Shown: positions 15,797-26,111, numbered from the stretch's first letter. The stretch is 64,000 nt of DNA from Oceanobacillus piezotolerans (GCF_003665065.1 NZ_RCHR01000004.1:124001-188000); one strand, 5' to 3'. The notes: generated from the sequence alone by a model not told the origin. Numbers and translations: made by a program.

Positions 15797-16723
15797 TTAT
15801 TTTGTAAATTCCTCTGTTAATACATTGACGATTTGTTTCTTTCGTGAAACAACACCTTCAAGGAATGCACGATTATTTTCTAATGTTACGCCATAGCCTG
15901 ATTCTACTTTGCTTGCACTAGTTCCAAGAGCAAGTACCTCAGAGTTATTGTTTAAGATGTCAGTTACTACAAACAGGAATAAATCTAATCCTTTTACAGA
16001 TATAATTCTTTCTATCTCAATTTCAATATCTGCTTGATTTTCATAAACTTTGCTAACATCTACCGCATTTACTTGAGCAACCTCAACTTTTGCATCACCC
16101 ATAGCAAACTCTTTCGCATCCATTGTTACTAGGTCTAATGCTGTCTTATCACTTAGATCTGCACCTGCTTGGAGCATAGCAAGACCATATTCTTCTAAGT
16201 TAACACCAGCGATGGAAGCTAATTCATGTGCAGCATCTACATCCTGCTTTGTGCATGTAGGAGATTTTAATAATAATGAATCAGAAATTATAGCAGACAA
16301 TAATAATCCTGCCATTTCTTTAGGAACCTCTATTCCATTTTCTTTATACATTTTATTAATAATGGTTGCTGTACATCCTACAGGCTCCGCACGGAAATAT
16401 AAAGGCTCTTTTGTTTCAAAGTTCATGACACGGTGATGGTCAATCACTTCTACAATTTTGGCATCTTGAATATTTTCTGCACTTTGCTGAAATTCATTAT
16501 GGTCTACTAGAATAACATCTGTACCTTCCTCCACTTTACTGATTAATTGTGGAGCTTCTACTTGGAAGTAATCAAGTGCATAAAGTGTTTCCTTGTTAAT
16601 CTCTCCAAGTCTAGCAGCTTCTGCAGTTTCCCCTAATTTGTTCTTCAAGTCTGCATATACAAGTGCAGAACAAATGGTATCTGTGTCTGGGTTCTTATGT
16701 CCAAAGATTACGGTTTTCGCCAT
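15797..16723 (-). CDS. ppaC: Manganese-dependent inorganic pyrophosphatase (family II)
   Basis: 308 residues, typical for PpaC. DHH phosphoesterase motifs are all present: [14 protein letters not shown] (metal ligands His, Asp, Asp), VDHNE, and EVIDHHRV, followed by the DHHA2 domain with SRKKQ near the C-terminus, which binds pyrophosphate. It hydrolyses pyrophosphate to phosphate, driving nucleic acid and other synthesis forward. ATG start behind AAAGGAG. Single gene with its own terminator. Confidence 0.96.
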   Translation of the reverse strand: MAKTVIFGHKNPDTDTICSALVYADLKNKLGETAEAARLGEINKETLYALDYFQVEAPQLISKVEEGTDVILVDHNEFQQSAENIQDAKIVEVIDHHRVMNFETKEPLYFRAEPVGCTATIINKMYKENGIEVPKEMAGLLLSAIISDSLLLKSPTCTKQDVDAAHELASIAGVNLEEYGLAMLQAGADLSDKTALDLVTMDAKEFAMGDAKVEVAQVNAVDVSKVYENQADIEIEIERIISVKGLDLFLFVVTDILNNNSEVLALGTSASKVESGYGVTLENNRAFLEGVVSRKKQIVNVLTEEFTK

Positions 16724-16837
16724 CTCACATTCTCCTTTTATGTATAATAATCTTGTTCTGTATGATATTCACTATTAGAATAGCAAAATTAGACTATGTT
16801 CCATGAAAATTTTATCACAATGGAAATCGTTATTCAA

Positions 16838-17362
16838 TTACGCTTCTTCATTTTTCCCGTAATTTAAAATAGCTTCCACTCTTTGCGGGTCATGAACTTC
16901 TTTTGCAGCAGGATCATTAACAGAGACAACTTTTATGTCCGTATTTAATGGTCCCTCATAGTCCTGAACCTTTACTTTACAATAGCCTTTTTCAGGGCTA
17001 GGGGTAATTTCCAGAATAGCCTTGCCAGCGTATAGGTCATAAATTTTTTCTTCATCCTTCTCCGTTAATTCCCATGGCTCTGAAATAGATTCTACTGGAG
17101 CAGTATTGGTCTTTTGCACTTGAACTTGTGAGGTCTCTGGTGGGCATTGCGTGGTTCCAAAGCTACCTAACTTTTTTGCTAATTTGTCTACCTGCTTAAT
17201 TACTTCAGATAAGGCAATGATAATAACGCCATCCCTCGTTGTATAAAACATCGTTTGGAGAAAGTATGTCCATTCAAATGGAGGATTCATGCCTCCCTGA
17301 TGATATGGCAGCATATAATTTGCTTCTCGATAAGCGGTATAAGTACCAAAAACAATCATCAC
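16838..17362 (-). CDS. Membrane-anchored hypothetical protein
   Basis: 174 residues from the GTG at 17362, but this start has no ribosome site and cuts into a membrane helix. The frame stays open upstream and would give NIKGRNIVATILFYIGIV before it; a strong GGGGGA stands seven bases before an ATT codon at 17410, so an ATT start is possible. Two hydrophobic segments (the N-terminal one and WTYFLQTMFYTTRDGVIIIALSEVI), then a cytosolic tail with a small domain ending NYGKNEEA. No family recognised. It is transcribed divergently from yurR. Confidence 0.65.
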   Translation of the reverse strand: MMIVFGTYTAYREANYMLPYHQGGMNPPFEWTYFLQTMFYTTRDGVIIIALSEVIKQVDKLAKKLGSFGTTQCPPETSQVQVQKTNTAPVESISEPWELTEKDEEKIYDLYAGKAILEITPSPEKGYCKVKVQDYEGPLNTDIKVVSVNDPAAKEVHDPQRVEAILNYGKNEEA

Positions 17363-17510
17363 AATACCTATATAAAATAATATCGTTGCAACTATATTTC
17401 TCCCTTTAATATTAATTCCCCCTTATACTTATCTACATATCATTTTACATTTTCTCTATCTATTTTTATAGTGAAAGTAGGAAATTTATTCAGAACAGGT
17501 GTGTTTACAG

Positions 17511-18626
17511 ATGAAGAAAAAAGTAATTGTTGTCGGTGCTGGTATCTTAGGTGCAAGTACCGCATATTTTTTAGCAAAAGAAGGGACAGAGGTAATCGTC
17601 GTCGACCGGCATGATGATGGTCAAGCAACTGATGCCGGTGCTGGTATGATTTGCCCATGGACCTCGAAGCGCAGAAATAAAGCATGGTATCGATTAGCAA
17701 AAGCAGGCGCACGTATGTATCAGACTCTTGCAGAAGACCTCGCGAGTGAGGGGGAAACAGATATTGGATATGCCCAAGTAGGTGCGATTAGTTTACATAA
17801 GGATGACGAAAAAATAAAAGAAATGCATGATATTGCGGTAAAGCGCAGAGAAGATGCGCCGGAAATTGGGGAGGTTAACATACTAGACGAGGATCAAACG
17901 AAGGAAATGTTCCCATTTTTAGCAGATGGATTTAAGTCCGTATATATTTCAGGTGCGGCTAGAGTAGATGGGAGGAAAATGAGGGATGCCCTGATCCGAT
18001 CTGCCAAAAAACATGGAGCAATCGTAAGGAAAGGCGATGCAAGTCTTATTCATGAGAATTCCCGAGTTATCGGAGTTTCTGTGGATGGTGAAGTGCTTCA
18101 TGCAGATATTGTTCTTGCGGCAACTGGTGTATGGATGGATTCGCTGCTGAAACCACTTGGAATCAATTTCCGTGTTGATTCACAAAAGGGGCAGGTCCTT
18201 CATGTCAATCTGCCCAACCACGATCAATATAATTGGCCAGTCGTTATGCCTCCAACCGGACAGTATATCCTTTCCTTTGACGACAGAATGGTTATCGGAA
18301 GCACACATGAAAATAAGAAGGGCTTTGATTACACAGCAACGATAGGTGGGATGTATGAGCTTCTTAGCAAACTTGCACCCATTGCTCCTGGTCTTATGGA
18401 CTGTACACTATTGGAATCAAGAGTTGGATTTCGCCCATTCACACCGGAGTATCTTCCTATGATTGGAAAAATCCCTGATTATGAAGGATTGCTGGTAGCA
18501 AACGGACTAGGCTCTTCCGGTTTAACAACAGGACCATATTTCGGAATGCAGCTCGCAAAATTAGCTCTTGGGCAAGAACTTGATATTGATTTAGCTGATT
18601 ATGATATAAAAGGCGCATTGAAATAG
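17511..18626 (+). CDS. yurR: FAD-dependent amino acid oxidase-family protein YurR
   Basis: 371 residues from the ATG at 17511 (AGGTGTG upstream; a GTG at 17499 is part of that site). N-terminal FAD-binding VVGAGILGASTAYFLAKEG, then QATDAGAGMICPW and a C-terminal VGFRPFTPEYLPMIG with GLGSSGLTTGP for the flavin. It follows B. subtilis YurR along the full length. The family (DAO/glycine oxidase) oxidises amines or D-amino acids; the substrate of YurR is unknown. In B. subtilis yurR lies beside the frl operon for fructosamine use, which is not present here. Confidence 0.88.
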   Translation: MKKKVIVVGAGILGASTAYFLAKEGTEVIVVDRHDDGQATDAGAGMICPWTSKRRNKAWYRLAKAGARMYQTLAEDLASEGETDIGYAQVGAISLHKDDEKIKEMHDIAVKRREDAPEIGEVNILDEDQTKEMFPFLADGFKSVYISGAARVDGRKMRDALIRSAKKHGAIVRKGDASLIHENSRVIGVSVDGEVLHADIVLAATGVWMDSLLKPLGINFRVDSQKGQVLHVNLPNHDQYNWPVVMPPTGQYILSFDDRMVIGSTHENKKGFDYTATIGGMYELLSKLAPIAPGLMDCTLLESRVGFRPFTPEYLPMIGKIPDYEGLLVANGLGSSGLTTGPYFGMQLAKLALGQELDIDLADYDIKGALK

Positions 18627-18723
18627 GTAAGAAGCAGAGTTAAACTTTTAAATCTAACTCTGCTTGACTTCTGTCAAGAAGGTTAGAAACATGGCACTTT
18701 AGTAATTCACTCATTTCACTAAC

Positions 18724-18764
18724 AAAAAAAGGCAGCTCACCCCCAAGGTGATAACTGCCTTTTT
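18724..18764. terminator. Bidirectional terminator between yurR and the SulP gene
   Basis: AAAAAGGCAG and CTGCCTTTTT arms with inner CACC/GGTG pairing. A second hairpin without U-run lies at 18631-18664 (GCAGAGTTA/TAACTCTGC). Confidence 0.85.
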
Positions 18765-20228
18765 CTAATTTTGACCTGTGGCTTTCGTAAAGCCGCCTAT
18801 TTTATCTTTTAATTGCATACTTTCTCCGTTTAATCCGGTGTACACAACTTGAATGCCGTTCTGCTCAAACTTTGATTCAATTTTATCCAAAGCTCCAATT
18901 GCTGAATCATCCCAAAGGTGGGCTTGGGTTAAATCAATTTCAACCAGATTCATAGAATCAGTAAAAGTAAATTGTTTAGAGAAATCACTAACTGATGCAA
19001 AAAACAATTGGCCTTCTATACGATAGATACGTTTTTGCCCTCGTAAATCTACTTCTTCCGTAACTTTAACTTTCGAAATCTTAGCTGCAAAGAAGATGGC
19101 ACTTAAAAACACACCAGCTAAGACCCCTTTCGATAAGTCTTGCGTGATAAGCACAATTCCAACTGTTGCCACCATTACAATGGCATCTGTAACTGGGATT
19201 TTATGCAGAGTTCTTAGTGAAGTCCAATCAAAAGTACTGATAGAAACCATGATCATAACGCCGACAAGTGCTGCCATTGGAATTTGTACCACTAACCCTC
19301 CAAGCACTACGATTAAGAACATTAAAAAGCTACCTGCTACCAGAGCAGATAAACGTCCTCTACCACCAGACTTTACGTTAATAACAGATTGGCCAATCAT
19401 GGCACAACCAGCCATTCCGCCAAAGAATCCGGCTACAATATTCGCAATCCCCTGTCCTCTAGCTTCTTTATTTTTATTGCTTTCTGTATCCGTCATATCG
19501 TCCACAATGTTAGAGGTTAATAACGTTTCAAGTAAACCTACTAATGCTAAGGATAGTGAGTAAGGAAAAATAATCATTAATGTCTCTATGTTGAAAGGAA
19601 CATTTGGTATAAGGAAGACCGGTAATTGCTGAGATAATTCTCCCATATCACCGACCGTTCTTACTCCTAGATTCGCTGAAATTGCAATGATGGTTACTAC
19701 TATAATTGCAACCAAAGTAGATGGAACAGCAGTAGTGATCTTAGGAAATAGATAGATAATAGCTAATGTCAGTGCTACCAGGGCGTACATCACCCAAGTT
19801 TCTCCAACAAAATGCGTCAATTGTGCCATAAAGATGGTAATCGCTAAGGCATTAACAAACCCGACCATCACCGAACGTGGAACGAATTTAATTAAGTCCG
19901 CCAATTTCAATACACCAAATAGGATTTGAAGAATCCCAGTTAAAATGGTAGCTGCCAGTAGATATTCTAATCCATGCTGTGCAACTAAGTTAACCATTAA
20001 CATCGCCATAGCACCTGTTGCAGCAGATATCATTCCCGGACGACCTCCGACAAATGCAATCACTACAGCAATACAAAACGATGCATACAATCCAACCATT
20101 GGATCCACACCAGCAATAATGGAGAAGGCAATCGCTTCAGGTATTAATGCTAAGGCAACAACTAGCCCTGCAAGAATATCTCCTTTGACATTGCCAAACC
20201 ATTCTCTTCTAAGTTGTTCTATATTCAA
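18765..20228 (-). CDS. SulP-family anion transporter with STAS domain
   Basis: 487 residues. About ten or more membrane helices with the SulP signatures near the N-terminus ([36 protein letters not shown]) and [16 protein letters not shown], plus [23 protein letters not shown]. The last 90 residues form a STAS domain ([24 protein letters not shown]). Substrates in the family are sulfate, bicarbonate or other anions; this subgroup is like B. subtilis YbaR. TTG start behind AAAGAGGG. No sulfate-assimilation genes adjoin it, so bicarbonate is as likely as sulfate. Confidence 0.88.
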   Translation of the reverse strand: MNIEQLRREWFGNVKGDILAGLVVALALIPEAIAFSIIAGVDPMVGLYASFCIAVVIAFVGGRPGMISAATGAMAMLMVNLVAQHGLEYLLAATILTGILQILFGVLKLADLIKFVPRSVMVGFVNALAITIFMAQLTHFVGETWVMYALVALTLAIIYLFPKITTAVPSTLVAIIVVTIIAISANLGVRTVGDMGELSQQLPVFLIPNVPFNIETLMIIFPYSLSLALVGLLETLLTSNIVDDMTDTESNKNKEARGQGIANIVAGFFGGMAGCAMIGQSVINVKSGGRGRLSALVAGSFLMFLIVVLGGLVVQIPMAALVGVMIMVSISTFDWTSLRTLHKIPVTDAIVMVATVGIVLITQDLSKGVLAGVFLSAIFFAAKISKVKVTEEVDLRGQKRIYRIEGQLFFASVSDFSKQFTFTDSMNLVEIDLTQAHLWDDSAIGALDKIESKFEQNGIQVVYTGLNGESMQLKDKIGGFTKATGQN

Positions 20229-20440
20229 GTGTTTCCCTCTTTCTATTTTATTTTATCAAGCTAGCTTTAAGCTTGAGCCGTCAAAGACCATCAAATGATA
20301 ACATAATGCTTGACTTTTTCAAAACCCAAAGAAAGCGGAAACACCAATGATAGACACTTTTTTCCTTCGTTTTACTGCTTATCTCTGTCTATTTAAGGAT
20401 CTGCACCAGATTAACCATTAGAAGAATATTCAAACTCTTA

Positions 20441-21073
20441 CTACCTCATTTGTTTTACTGTTTGAAAAGCATTTTTTAATAATTTCGGGTATGGGATAGA
20501 CTTTGTATGGAGGGTATCCAACTGAGTGATAAGCGATGCGGCTATATATTCAGGAAAATAAATAAGTTCTTGTAGAGCTATATTAGTATTCTCTCCAATT
20601 GGAAGGAACAAGCCAGCTATCATTTCTCCTTCTTTTGGAAAATGATGATTATGAATGGGAATAATAGATACATGTACATCTTTCTTAAGAACATCATAGG
20701 TGACAAAAACTTTGCCACTCCTGCTATCAGCTTTACTAACTAGATAAAAACTGTGCTTTACTCTTTCCCAACCTATTAGTATTTCTTTTACTTTTTCTCT
20801 TTTCTTTTCTAACTCCGCTCTTTTATACTGGAAGTATTGCTGATATATGGTTGGTTGAGAGTCCCCGTTTTGCGAACAGAAAATATACCAATAGAATAGT
20901 TGTCTGAAAACAGTTCTCTCAAGTTCTCTGCATATATCCATTCTTTCCATTTGTTTTTCTGCTTCAGTTAGAATTACTGAACTATAACGATGGATTGCAA
21001 AATCAACGACATCATCTAATATATCAAACAATTCTTCATGTAAGGCATTTGGAAAATATAAAACTCTGCTCAT
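20441..21073 (-). CDS. Hypothetical protein, 210 aa
   Basis: I do not recognise a family. The protein is soluble, with an alpha-helical charged N-terminal two-thirds (TEAEKQMERMDICRELERT, FQYKRAELEKKREKVKEIL) and a beta-rich C-terminal part (SKADSRSGKVFVTYDVLKKDVHVSIIPIHN, AGLFLPIGENTNIALQEL). The latter pattern of substrate-like strands followed by GLFLPIG recalls C-terminal regions of SEC-C-linked Bacillus proteins, but no zinc motif is present. ATG start behind GGAGGT. It is transcribed divergently from maf. Confidence 0.6.
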   Translation of the reverse strand: MSRVLYFPNALHEELFDILDDVVDFAIHRYSSVILTEAEKQMERMDICRELERTVFRQLFYWYIFCSQNGDSQPTIYQQYFQYKRAELEKKREKVKEILIGWERVKHSFYLVSKADSRSGKVFVTYDVLKKDVHVSIIPIHNHHFPKEGEMIAGLFLPIGENTNIALQELIYFPEYIAASLITQLDTLHTKSIPYPKLLKNAFQTVKQMR

Positions 21074-21278
21074 GATTTACCTCCTCTACTCTCTCATCTT
21101 ATTGATGAAACTTAGGAGTGTAAAATAGACAAAATGCTGATTTCATATAGGTTCCTTACCGAAAATCAAGCTTTCACTAGGGGAAAAACACCTTATAGTA
21201 CATCCAAAGTATTTCATACTATCATTTCTAATATAATGCTACATTTAAAATAACTTCATAATCATAGGAGGTTCCATT

Positions 21279-21857
21279 ATGTCTAAAAAATTGATTCTCG
21301 CTTCTTCATCCCCAAGAAGACAGGAGCTTTTATCTCAAGTAAAGATTCCTTTTCAAATTCGCAAACCAAATATTGATGAATCACAAATAGATACCAACAA
21401 TCCAATCGATAAAGTACAACAATTGGCAGCTCTGAAAGGGCAAGCTGTAGAAATGAAAGAAGCAAATGAAGTTATTTTATCTGCAGATACGGTAGTGGCT
21501 TTTCAAAATAGAATTTTCGAAAAGCCAAAGAATCATCAAGATGCCTATGAAATGCTTAAAGCTTTAAGTGGATGCGTCCATGAGGTCTATTCAGGAATCA
21601 TGATTCGTTCATTAGATAGAGAGGAAATGATCGTCGAATGTACCAATGTCGAATTTTGGCCTCTGACGGATGAAGAAATCCAGTGGTACTTGTCAACAAA
21701 GGAACCCTTTGACAAGGCAGGTTCCTATGGCATACAGGGGATTGGCTCTACGTTTGTAAAGAAGATTACTGGTGATTACTATAATGTTGTTGGCTTGCCA
21801 CTTTCCAGAGTAGTAAGGTCACTGCGAGAATTTGGTATCTATTCGGAAGGAAACTGA
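21279..21857 (+). CDS. maf: Maf-family nucleoside triphosphate pyrophosphatase
   Basis: 192 residues. LASSSPRRQELL at the N-terminus, ADTVV in the middle, GVHEVYSGI-type segment and EPFDKAGSYGIQGIGSTFV near the C-terminus are the Maf signatures; the EPxDKAGxYGIQG form indicates the dTTP/UTP pyrophosphatase (YhdE) group. The enzyme clears non-canonical nucleotides; overexpression blocks septation in B. subtilis. ATG start behind AGGAGGT. In B. subtilis maf adjoins the mreBCD-min operon, which is not here, so this may be a second copy or a moved gene. Confidence 0.93.
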   Translation: MSKKLILASSSPRRQELLSQVKIPFQIRKPNIDESQIDTNNPIDKVQQLAALKGQAVEMKEANEVILSADTVVAFQNRIFEKPKNHQDAYEMLKALSGCVHEVYSGIMIRSLDREEMIVECTNVEFWPLTDEEIQWYLSTKEPFDKAGSYGIQGIGSTFVKKITGDYYNVVGLPLSRVVRSLREFGIYSEGN

Positions 21858-22017
21858 CAATCCTTTAGAATAGGAAGAATGCCATTTAGAAAAACTACCT
21901 AACGAACATTTTCAACTGTAGTTAGATCATTTTTCATTCACCTTCGTTCTCTTTTGTTTTAATAACCCTTTAAAAGGGTAAGTAATTTAAAGCGTGAGTC
22001 GAAAGGTGAGTGATATA

Positions 22018-23304
22018 TTGAGCGATATTTATGATTTTATTGGGATAGGCATTGGTCCTTTTAATCTAAGTCTTGCTGCTTTAACAGAGGACATGGCTGA
22101 CTTAAATAGCATATTCTTTGAAGAAACATCAAAAATGGAATGGCATCCCGGTATGTTAATTGAGGGGACCAATCTGCAGGTTCCATTTTTAGCAGATCTC
22201 GTTACATTTGCTGACCCTACCAGCCCATTTAGTTATCTAAACTACTTACATAAGCATAAACGGTTATATCCTTTTTTCTTTTATCATAATATGGAAGTTC
22301 CGAGGCATGAATATAATGATTACTTACAATGGGCGGCAGGGCAAATAGACCGGCTTCATTTTGGAAAAAGAGTAGTAGATGTATGGGATGAAGAGGATCA
22401 TTACAAGGTCAGGGTGCTTGATTTGGATGCAGAGGAAACGGAAGAGTATCTAACGAAGCATATAGTCATGGCAACAGGCAGTGAGCCTCTTATTTTAGAG
22501 AATATGCATGGATTTCCACATAAAGATGTCTTGCACACAAGCCGTTATCTCTATGAGAAAGAAGCCTTATTGAAGGCAGACCATATTACCATTGTTGGAT
22601 CAGGCCAGAGTGCTGCGGAAATTTTCTACGATTTATTGGAGGAGCGGGAAAACAAAGAATTTCTTCTTACATGGTTAACACGCTCTGAGGGAATCTTTCA
22701 GTTGGAGTCAGCGAAGCTTGGGCAGGAATTCTTTTCGCCAGATTACGTTAATTATTTTCACCAATTGCCATTTAAAAAGCGAAATCAAGCATTAGAAACT
22801 CTAGAACCGTTACGGAATGGAATTGATTATGAGACATTAAATGGGATCTATGAGCTGCTTTATCATTATTCGATTGGTGGAAAAGACCCAAAAGTGACCA
22901 TCCAGCCTCTGGTAGAAGTAAATAATATAGAAAGAGATAAGGAAGCGTATAATCTATCCTGCCGTCAATGGCAAGCAGAGAAAGATTTTAACTATCATAC
23001 GGAGAAGGTCATCTTAGCTACTGGCTATAAGCCACATATCCCCGACTGGTTTATGAAACGTTACAAAAATAAAGTAGAATGGGAGGATGAGCTGATGTTT
23101 AACGTATCGAGACACTATGAACTCGTTTTTAAGAAAGAACGTGCGAATCGCTTTTATGTTGTCACAAATATAGAGCATTCTCATGGAACAGCAGCTACTA
23201 ATTTAGGTTTGTCTGTACAGCGGAATATGGAAATTATCAACCATCTTACTGGCGAGAAGCGATTTGATACCGACGGCCCTTTCGTTTTTCAGCAGTTTGA
23301 GTAA
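22018..23304 (+). CDS. L-lysine N6-hydroxylase / L-ornithine N5-oxygenase family protein
   Basis: 428 residues from the TTG at 22018, behind AAAGGTGAG; a longer frame starts at GTG 21994 but covers that site. FAD-binding DFIGIGIGPFNLSLAAL at the N-terminus, WHPGM and LVTFADPTSPFSYLNYLHKHKR, NADPH-binding ITIVGSGQSAAEIFYDL near residue 190, and the ATGYKP motif near 340 identify the IucD/SidA/PvdA family. These enzymes hydroxylate lysine or ornithine for hydroxamate siderophores. No siderophore synthetase, exporter or Fur box was seen nearby, so the gene is an orphan here. Confidence 0.88.
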   Translation: MSDIYDFIGIGIGPFNLSLAALTEDMADLNSIFFEETSKMEWHPGMLIEGTNLQVPFLADLVTFADPTSPFSYLNYLHKHKRLYPFFFYHNMEVPRHEYNDYLQWAAGQIDRLHFGKRVVDVWDEEDHYKVRVLDLDAEETEEYLTKHIVMATGSEPLILENMHGFPHKDVLHTSRYLYEKEALLKADHITIVGSGQSAAEIFYDLLEERENKEFLLTWLTRSEGIFQLESAKLGQEFFSPDYVNYFHQLPFKKRNQALETLEPLRNGIDYETLNGIYELLYHYSIGGKDPKVTIQPLVEVNNIERDKEAYNLSCRQWQAEKDFNYHTEKVILATGYKPHIPDWFMKRYKNKVEWEDELMFNVSRHYELVFKKERANRFYVVTNIEHSHGTAATNLGLSVQRNMEIINHLTGEKRFDTDGPFVFQQFE

Positions 23305-23411
23305 ATATAGTGAAGGAAGAGCTATTTCGAAAAGTGCTGAGGTATATTTGCTCTGCTACGGGCATCGTCAGGTGTTGTCGGTAGCAGGGTTAATCACCGA
23401 GAAATCTTAGG

Positions 23412-23445
23412 GACGATTCTCGTTACACGAGAATCGTCTATTTTT
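23412..23445. terminator. Strong terminator after the N-hydroxylase gene
   Basis: GACGATTCTCGT and ACGAGAATCGTC form a 12-bp perfect stem with a three-base loop, followed by TATTTTT. It also serves the small minus-strand gene that ends at 23444. An extra stem CTGCTAC/GTAGCAG lies at about 23353-23387. Confidence 0.92.
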
Positions 23446-23536
23446 ATGAACGGTTTCTTCGGTATCTTTCTTTACCGCCCGTCATTTCATTTAGTTGTTC
23501 CTTGTTTTTATTCTTTTTCTTTTTACCTTTACTCAT
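23444..23536 (-). CDS. Small basic protein, 30 aa
   Basis: A 30-codon frame with AAGGAGGGG before its ATG. The product is very basic (SKGKKKKNKNKEQLNEMTGGKERYRRNRS) and soluble. It is below the size limit of most gene callers, but the ribosome site, clean stop and terminator support it. No family recognised; basic peptides of this sort are common in spore formers. Confidence 0.6.
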   Translation of the reverse strand: MSKGKKKKNKNKEQLNEMTGGKERYRRNRS

Positions 23537-23747
23537 CTTAACCCCTCCTTCTTGTTTAGTTTGAACTTAAATAATATATTCATGTATGAAGAACAAATCT
23601 CAGCATCCACAAGCTAGAACTCTCCGTCCATTTTGATATTTTTACATTCATACTTCTTGCCGATTTCTCATTTCTTGTCTAAACTTGATTTATATAGTAA
23701 TATATCTGATTATTATCTATTTTGAAAATGGAGAGGAGCTCCTTAAA

Positions 23748-24854
23748 TTGAATCATCCAAAACTGCAAATCATTTTACGAATATTAATGGTACTTATTTT
23801 AACAGTTATCGGAGTATTTCTTCTTTATCAATTTTTAAGGCTTACCTATCCATTTCTCATTGCCATGCTTTTTGCATTTCTAATCAACCCAGTTGTTCAA
23901 CTGTTAGAAAAATATATTCGATTCCCACGCCCACTGGCTGTACTCACAAGTCTGCTTCTGCTGTTTGTAATTGTTGGTGGTATTGCAACCTATGGAATTA
24001 TAAAAATTATTCAAGGGTTCCGTTATTTATCCGAAATGGTCCCAAACCAGATCGAACAAATTTCTTCTGCTATTCAGAAATACTTCAATGAATACATACT
24101 GCCACTGTGGAATCAAGGAGAAGGCTTTATGAATAACCTGGAATCTTCCCAACAGCAAGCGCTTCAAGAAGGAATACAGTTAATTGGAACAAACCTTGCT
24201 TCCGTACTGGGTAACCTAGGGCAAGCAATAGCCAATGGCCTTTCCTCTTTTGTAGGTGCACTTCCAATCACATTCACTGTCATTATTTTTACGATTCTTG
24301 CTATCTATTTTATCAGTAAGGATTGGAATAAATATAAAGCCAGTCTAAAGAAAAAATTACCATCCATCATTCAAGAACAAACCTATGATGTTCTAAAAGA
24401 CTTAAAAATGAAAGTATTTGGCTTTTTAAAATCGCAAATTATTCTAATGAGTTTAACTGCATTTGTTTGCTTAATTGGACTGTTTGTTTTGAGAGTCGAT
24501 TATGTACTAACCCTTGCTGTTATTCTTGGATTACTTGAACTTCTACCTTATGTAGGACCGGGTCTGGTCTTAATTCCGTGGGCTGTCTATGTGATTTTTA
24601 CTGGAGATATTTTCCTCGGCATTGGATTATTTATCCTTTATGCATGTACTGTAACGGTCCGCCAGATTTCAGAGCCTAAAGTACTGTCTTCTACATTAAA
24701 ATTAAATCCGTTAGCGATTCTTATTTCCTTTTTTGTCGGATTACAATGGTTTGGATTACTCGGGCTTGCTATTGGACCAATATTGCTTGTTATCCTTATT
24801 TCCCTTTACGAGGCGAGAATATTTGATGGAATATGGGAGTATATAAAGGGCTAA
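23748..24854 (+). CDS. ytvI: AI-2E-family membrane protein, YtvI-like
   Basis: 368 residues from the TTG at 23748 behind GAGAGGAG; the longer frame from 23685 lacks a ribosome site. Eight or so membrane helices, with the family pattern of two N-terminal hairpins, a soluble amphipathic stretch (LSEMVPNQIEQISSAIQKYFNEY), and LGLLELLPYVGPGLVLIPWAVY. The segment EPKVLSSTLKLNPLAILISFF is typical. Its size and pattern suggest B. subtilis YtvI, a sporulation integral membrane protein, but the family has several paralogues (YueF, YubA, YrrI) and I cannot be certain which. Confidence 0.75.
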   Translation: MNHPKLQIILRILMVLILTVIGVFLLYQFLRLTYPFLIAMLFAFLINPVVQLLEKYIRFPRPLAVLTSLLLLFVIVGGIATYGIIKIIQGFRYLSEMVPNQIEQISSAIQKYFNEYILPLWNQGEGFMNNLESSQQQALQEGIQLIGTNLASVLGNLGQAIANGLSSFVGALPITFTVIIFTILAIYFISKDWNKYKASLKKKLPSIIQEQTYDVLKDLKMKVFGFLKSQIILMSLTAFVCLIGLFVLRVDYVLTLAVILGLLELLPYVGPGLVLIPWAVYVIFTGDIFLGIGLFILYACTVTVRQISEPKVLSSTLKLNPLAILISFFVGLQWFGLLGLAIGPILLVILISLYEARIFDGIWEYIKG

Positions 24855-24884
24855 AAGAATGAATAGCTAGAAAGAAGGCTTATA

Positions 24885-26111
24885 ATGGACAAAACAATTC
24901 ATAAGCAAGTTACTTATCAGGAAGAAAACAAAACCTTATACCAAATTCTTTTTCTTATAGGTCTTTGTCATCTTTTAAATGATTCACTGCAAGCGGTCAT
25001 TCCAGCTATGTTTCCCATCTTAGAAAACTCGATGGGGCTATCGTTTACTCAGCTAGGACTTATTGCTTTTACCTTAAATATGGTTTCATCTGTCATGCAG
25101 CCGCTAGTCGGTACCTATACGGATAAACACCCGATTCCTTTCGCTCTGCCAATTGGCTTAGCAAGTAGTATGGTTGGTATGCTTGGATTGGCATTAGCTC
25201 CCAACTTCTGGTTGATTCTAGTATCTGTCATTTTTATTGGGCTTGGCTCAGCCGTTTTTCACCCAGAAGGCTCCCGCGTAGCCTATCTAGCTGCGGGAAA
25301 CAAAAGAGGACTTGCTCAATCGATTTATCAAGTTGGTGGAAATTCTGGGCAAGCGCTCGCCCCCCTGATTACTGCCTTAATTCTGGTTCCTTTAGGGCAA
25401 AAAGGGGCACTTTGGTTTACCATCATCGCAGCCATAGCAGTAGGTATTCTTACATATATTGCTAGGTGGTACGCTGGACAACTGCAATCTATAGCTAGTA
25501 AAAAGAAACAGACTACCAGCAGGCAGCTTGACAAAGCCATGTCAAAAGCGATTAAAAGCGCACTTCTTGTTCTTATTTTCATCGTGTTTGCTCGTTCCTG
25601 GTATGGTGCTGCTATTTCAAACTTTTACGCTTTTTATGCAATTGACAACTATAACCTTACGATTGCCAATTCACAAGTTTACATCTTTATCTTCCTTGCG
25701 ATGGGGGCAGTGGGGACATTTTTAGGTGGTCCTTTAGCAGATCGATTTGGTAGAAGAAATATTATATTATTCTCTTTTGTAGGTGCAAGCCCGTTAGCTA
25801 TTCTATTGCCATATGTCGGTTCTGAGTTTGCTATGGTGCTTCTAGCAGTAATTGGAGTAATCTCCATGTCGAGTTTTTCCGTTACCGTTGTTTATGCACA
25901 AGAACTTGTTCCTGGAAAGATCGGTACTATGTCTGGCCTCATTGTTGGTTTAGCTTTCGGGATGGGCGCAATTGGCTCCGTAGCGTTAGGTTCCTTTATC
26001 GACAGCTTCGGACTAACAGAAACAATGATTATGGCTTCTTTTCTTCCACTATTAGGATTTCTTACTCTTTTATTACCAACAGACGAAAGAATTCAAACAT
26101 GGTATAAATAA
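24885..26111 (+). CDS. MFS exporter, fosmidomycin-resistance (Fsr)-like
   Basis: 408 residues with twelve membrane helices. The N-terminal LIGLCHLLNDSLQAVIPAMFPIL and the segment GLGSAVFHPEGSRVAYLAAGNKRGLAQSIYQVGGNSGQALAPLI are characteristic of the Fsr/YfnC-type group. Central cytosolic loop rich in Lys/Gln near residue 205, then GGPLADRFGRRN in the second half. Family members export fosmidomycin or unknown compounds by proton antiport. It follows the YtvI-like gene by 30 bases and is probably cotranscribed with it. Confidence 0.87.
   Translation: MDKTIHKQVTYQEENKTLYQILFLIGLCHLLNDSLQAVIPAMFPILENSMGLSFTQLGLIAFTLNMVSSVMQPLVGTYTDKHPIPFALPIGLASSMVGMLGLALAPNFWLILVSVIFIGLGSAVFHPEGSRVAYLAAGNKRGLAQSIYQVGGNSGQALAPLITALILVPLGQKGALWFTIIAAIAVGILTYIARWYAGQLQSIASKKKQTTSRQLDKAMSKAIKSALLVLIFIVFARSWYGAAISNFYAFYAIDNYNLTIANSQVYIFIFLAMGAVGTFLGGPLADRFGRRNIILFSFVGASPLAILLPYVGSEFAMVLLAVIGVISMSSFSVTVVYAQELVPGKIGTMSGLIVGLAFGMGAIGSVALGSFIDSFGLTETMIMASFLPLLGFLTLLLPTDERIQTWYK

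Noticed and set aside
19096..19563. Plus-strand frame of 155 codons
   Set aside because: Antisense shadow of the SulP transporter gene.
21858..22017. Fur box before the N-hydroxylase gene
   Set aside because: No acceptable match to the GATAATGATAATCATTATC-type consensus was found.
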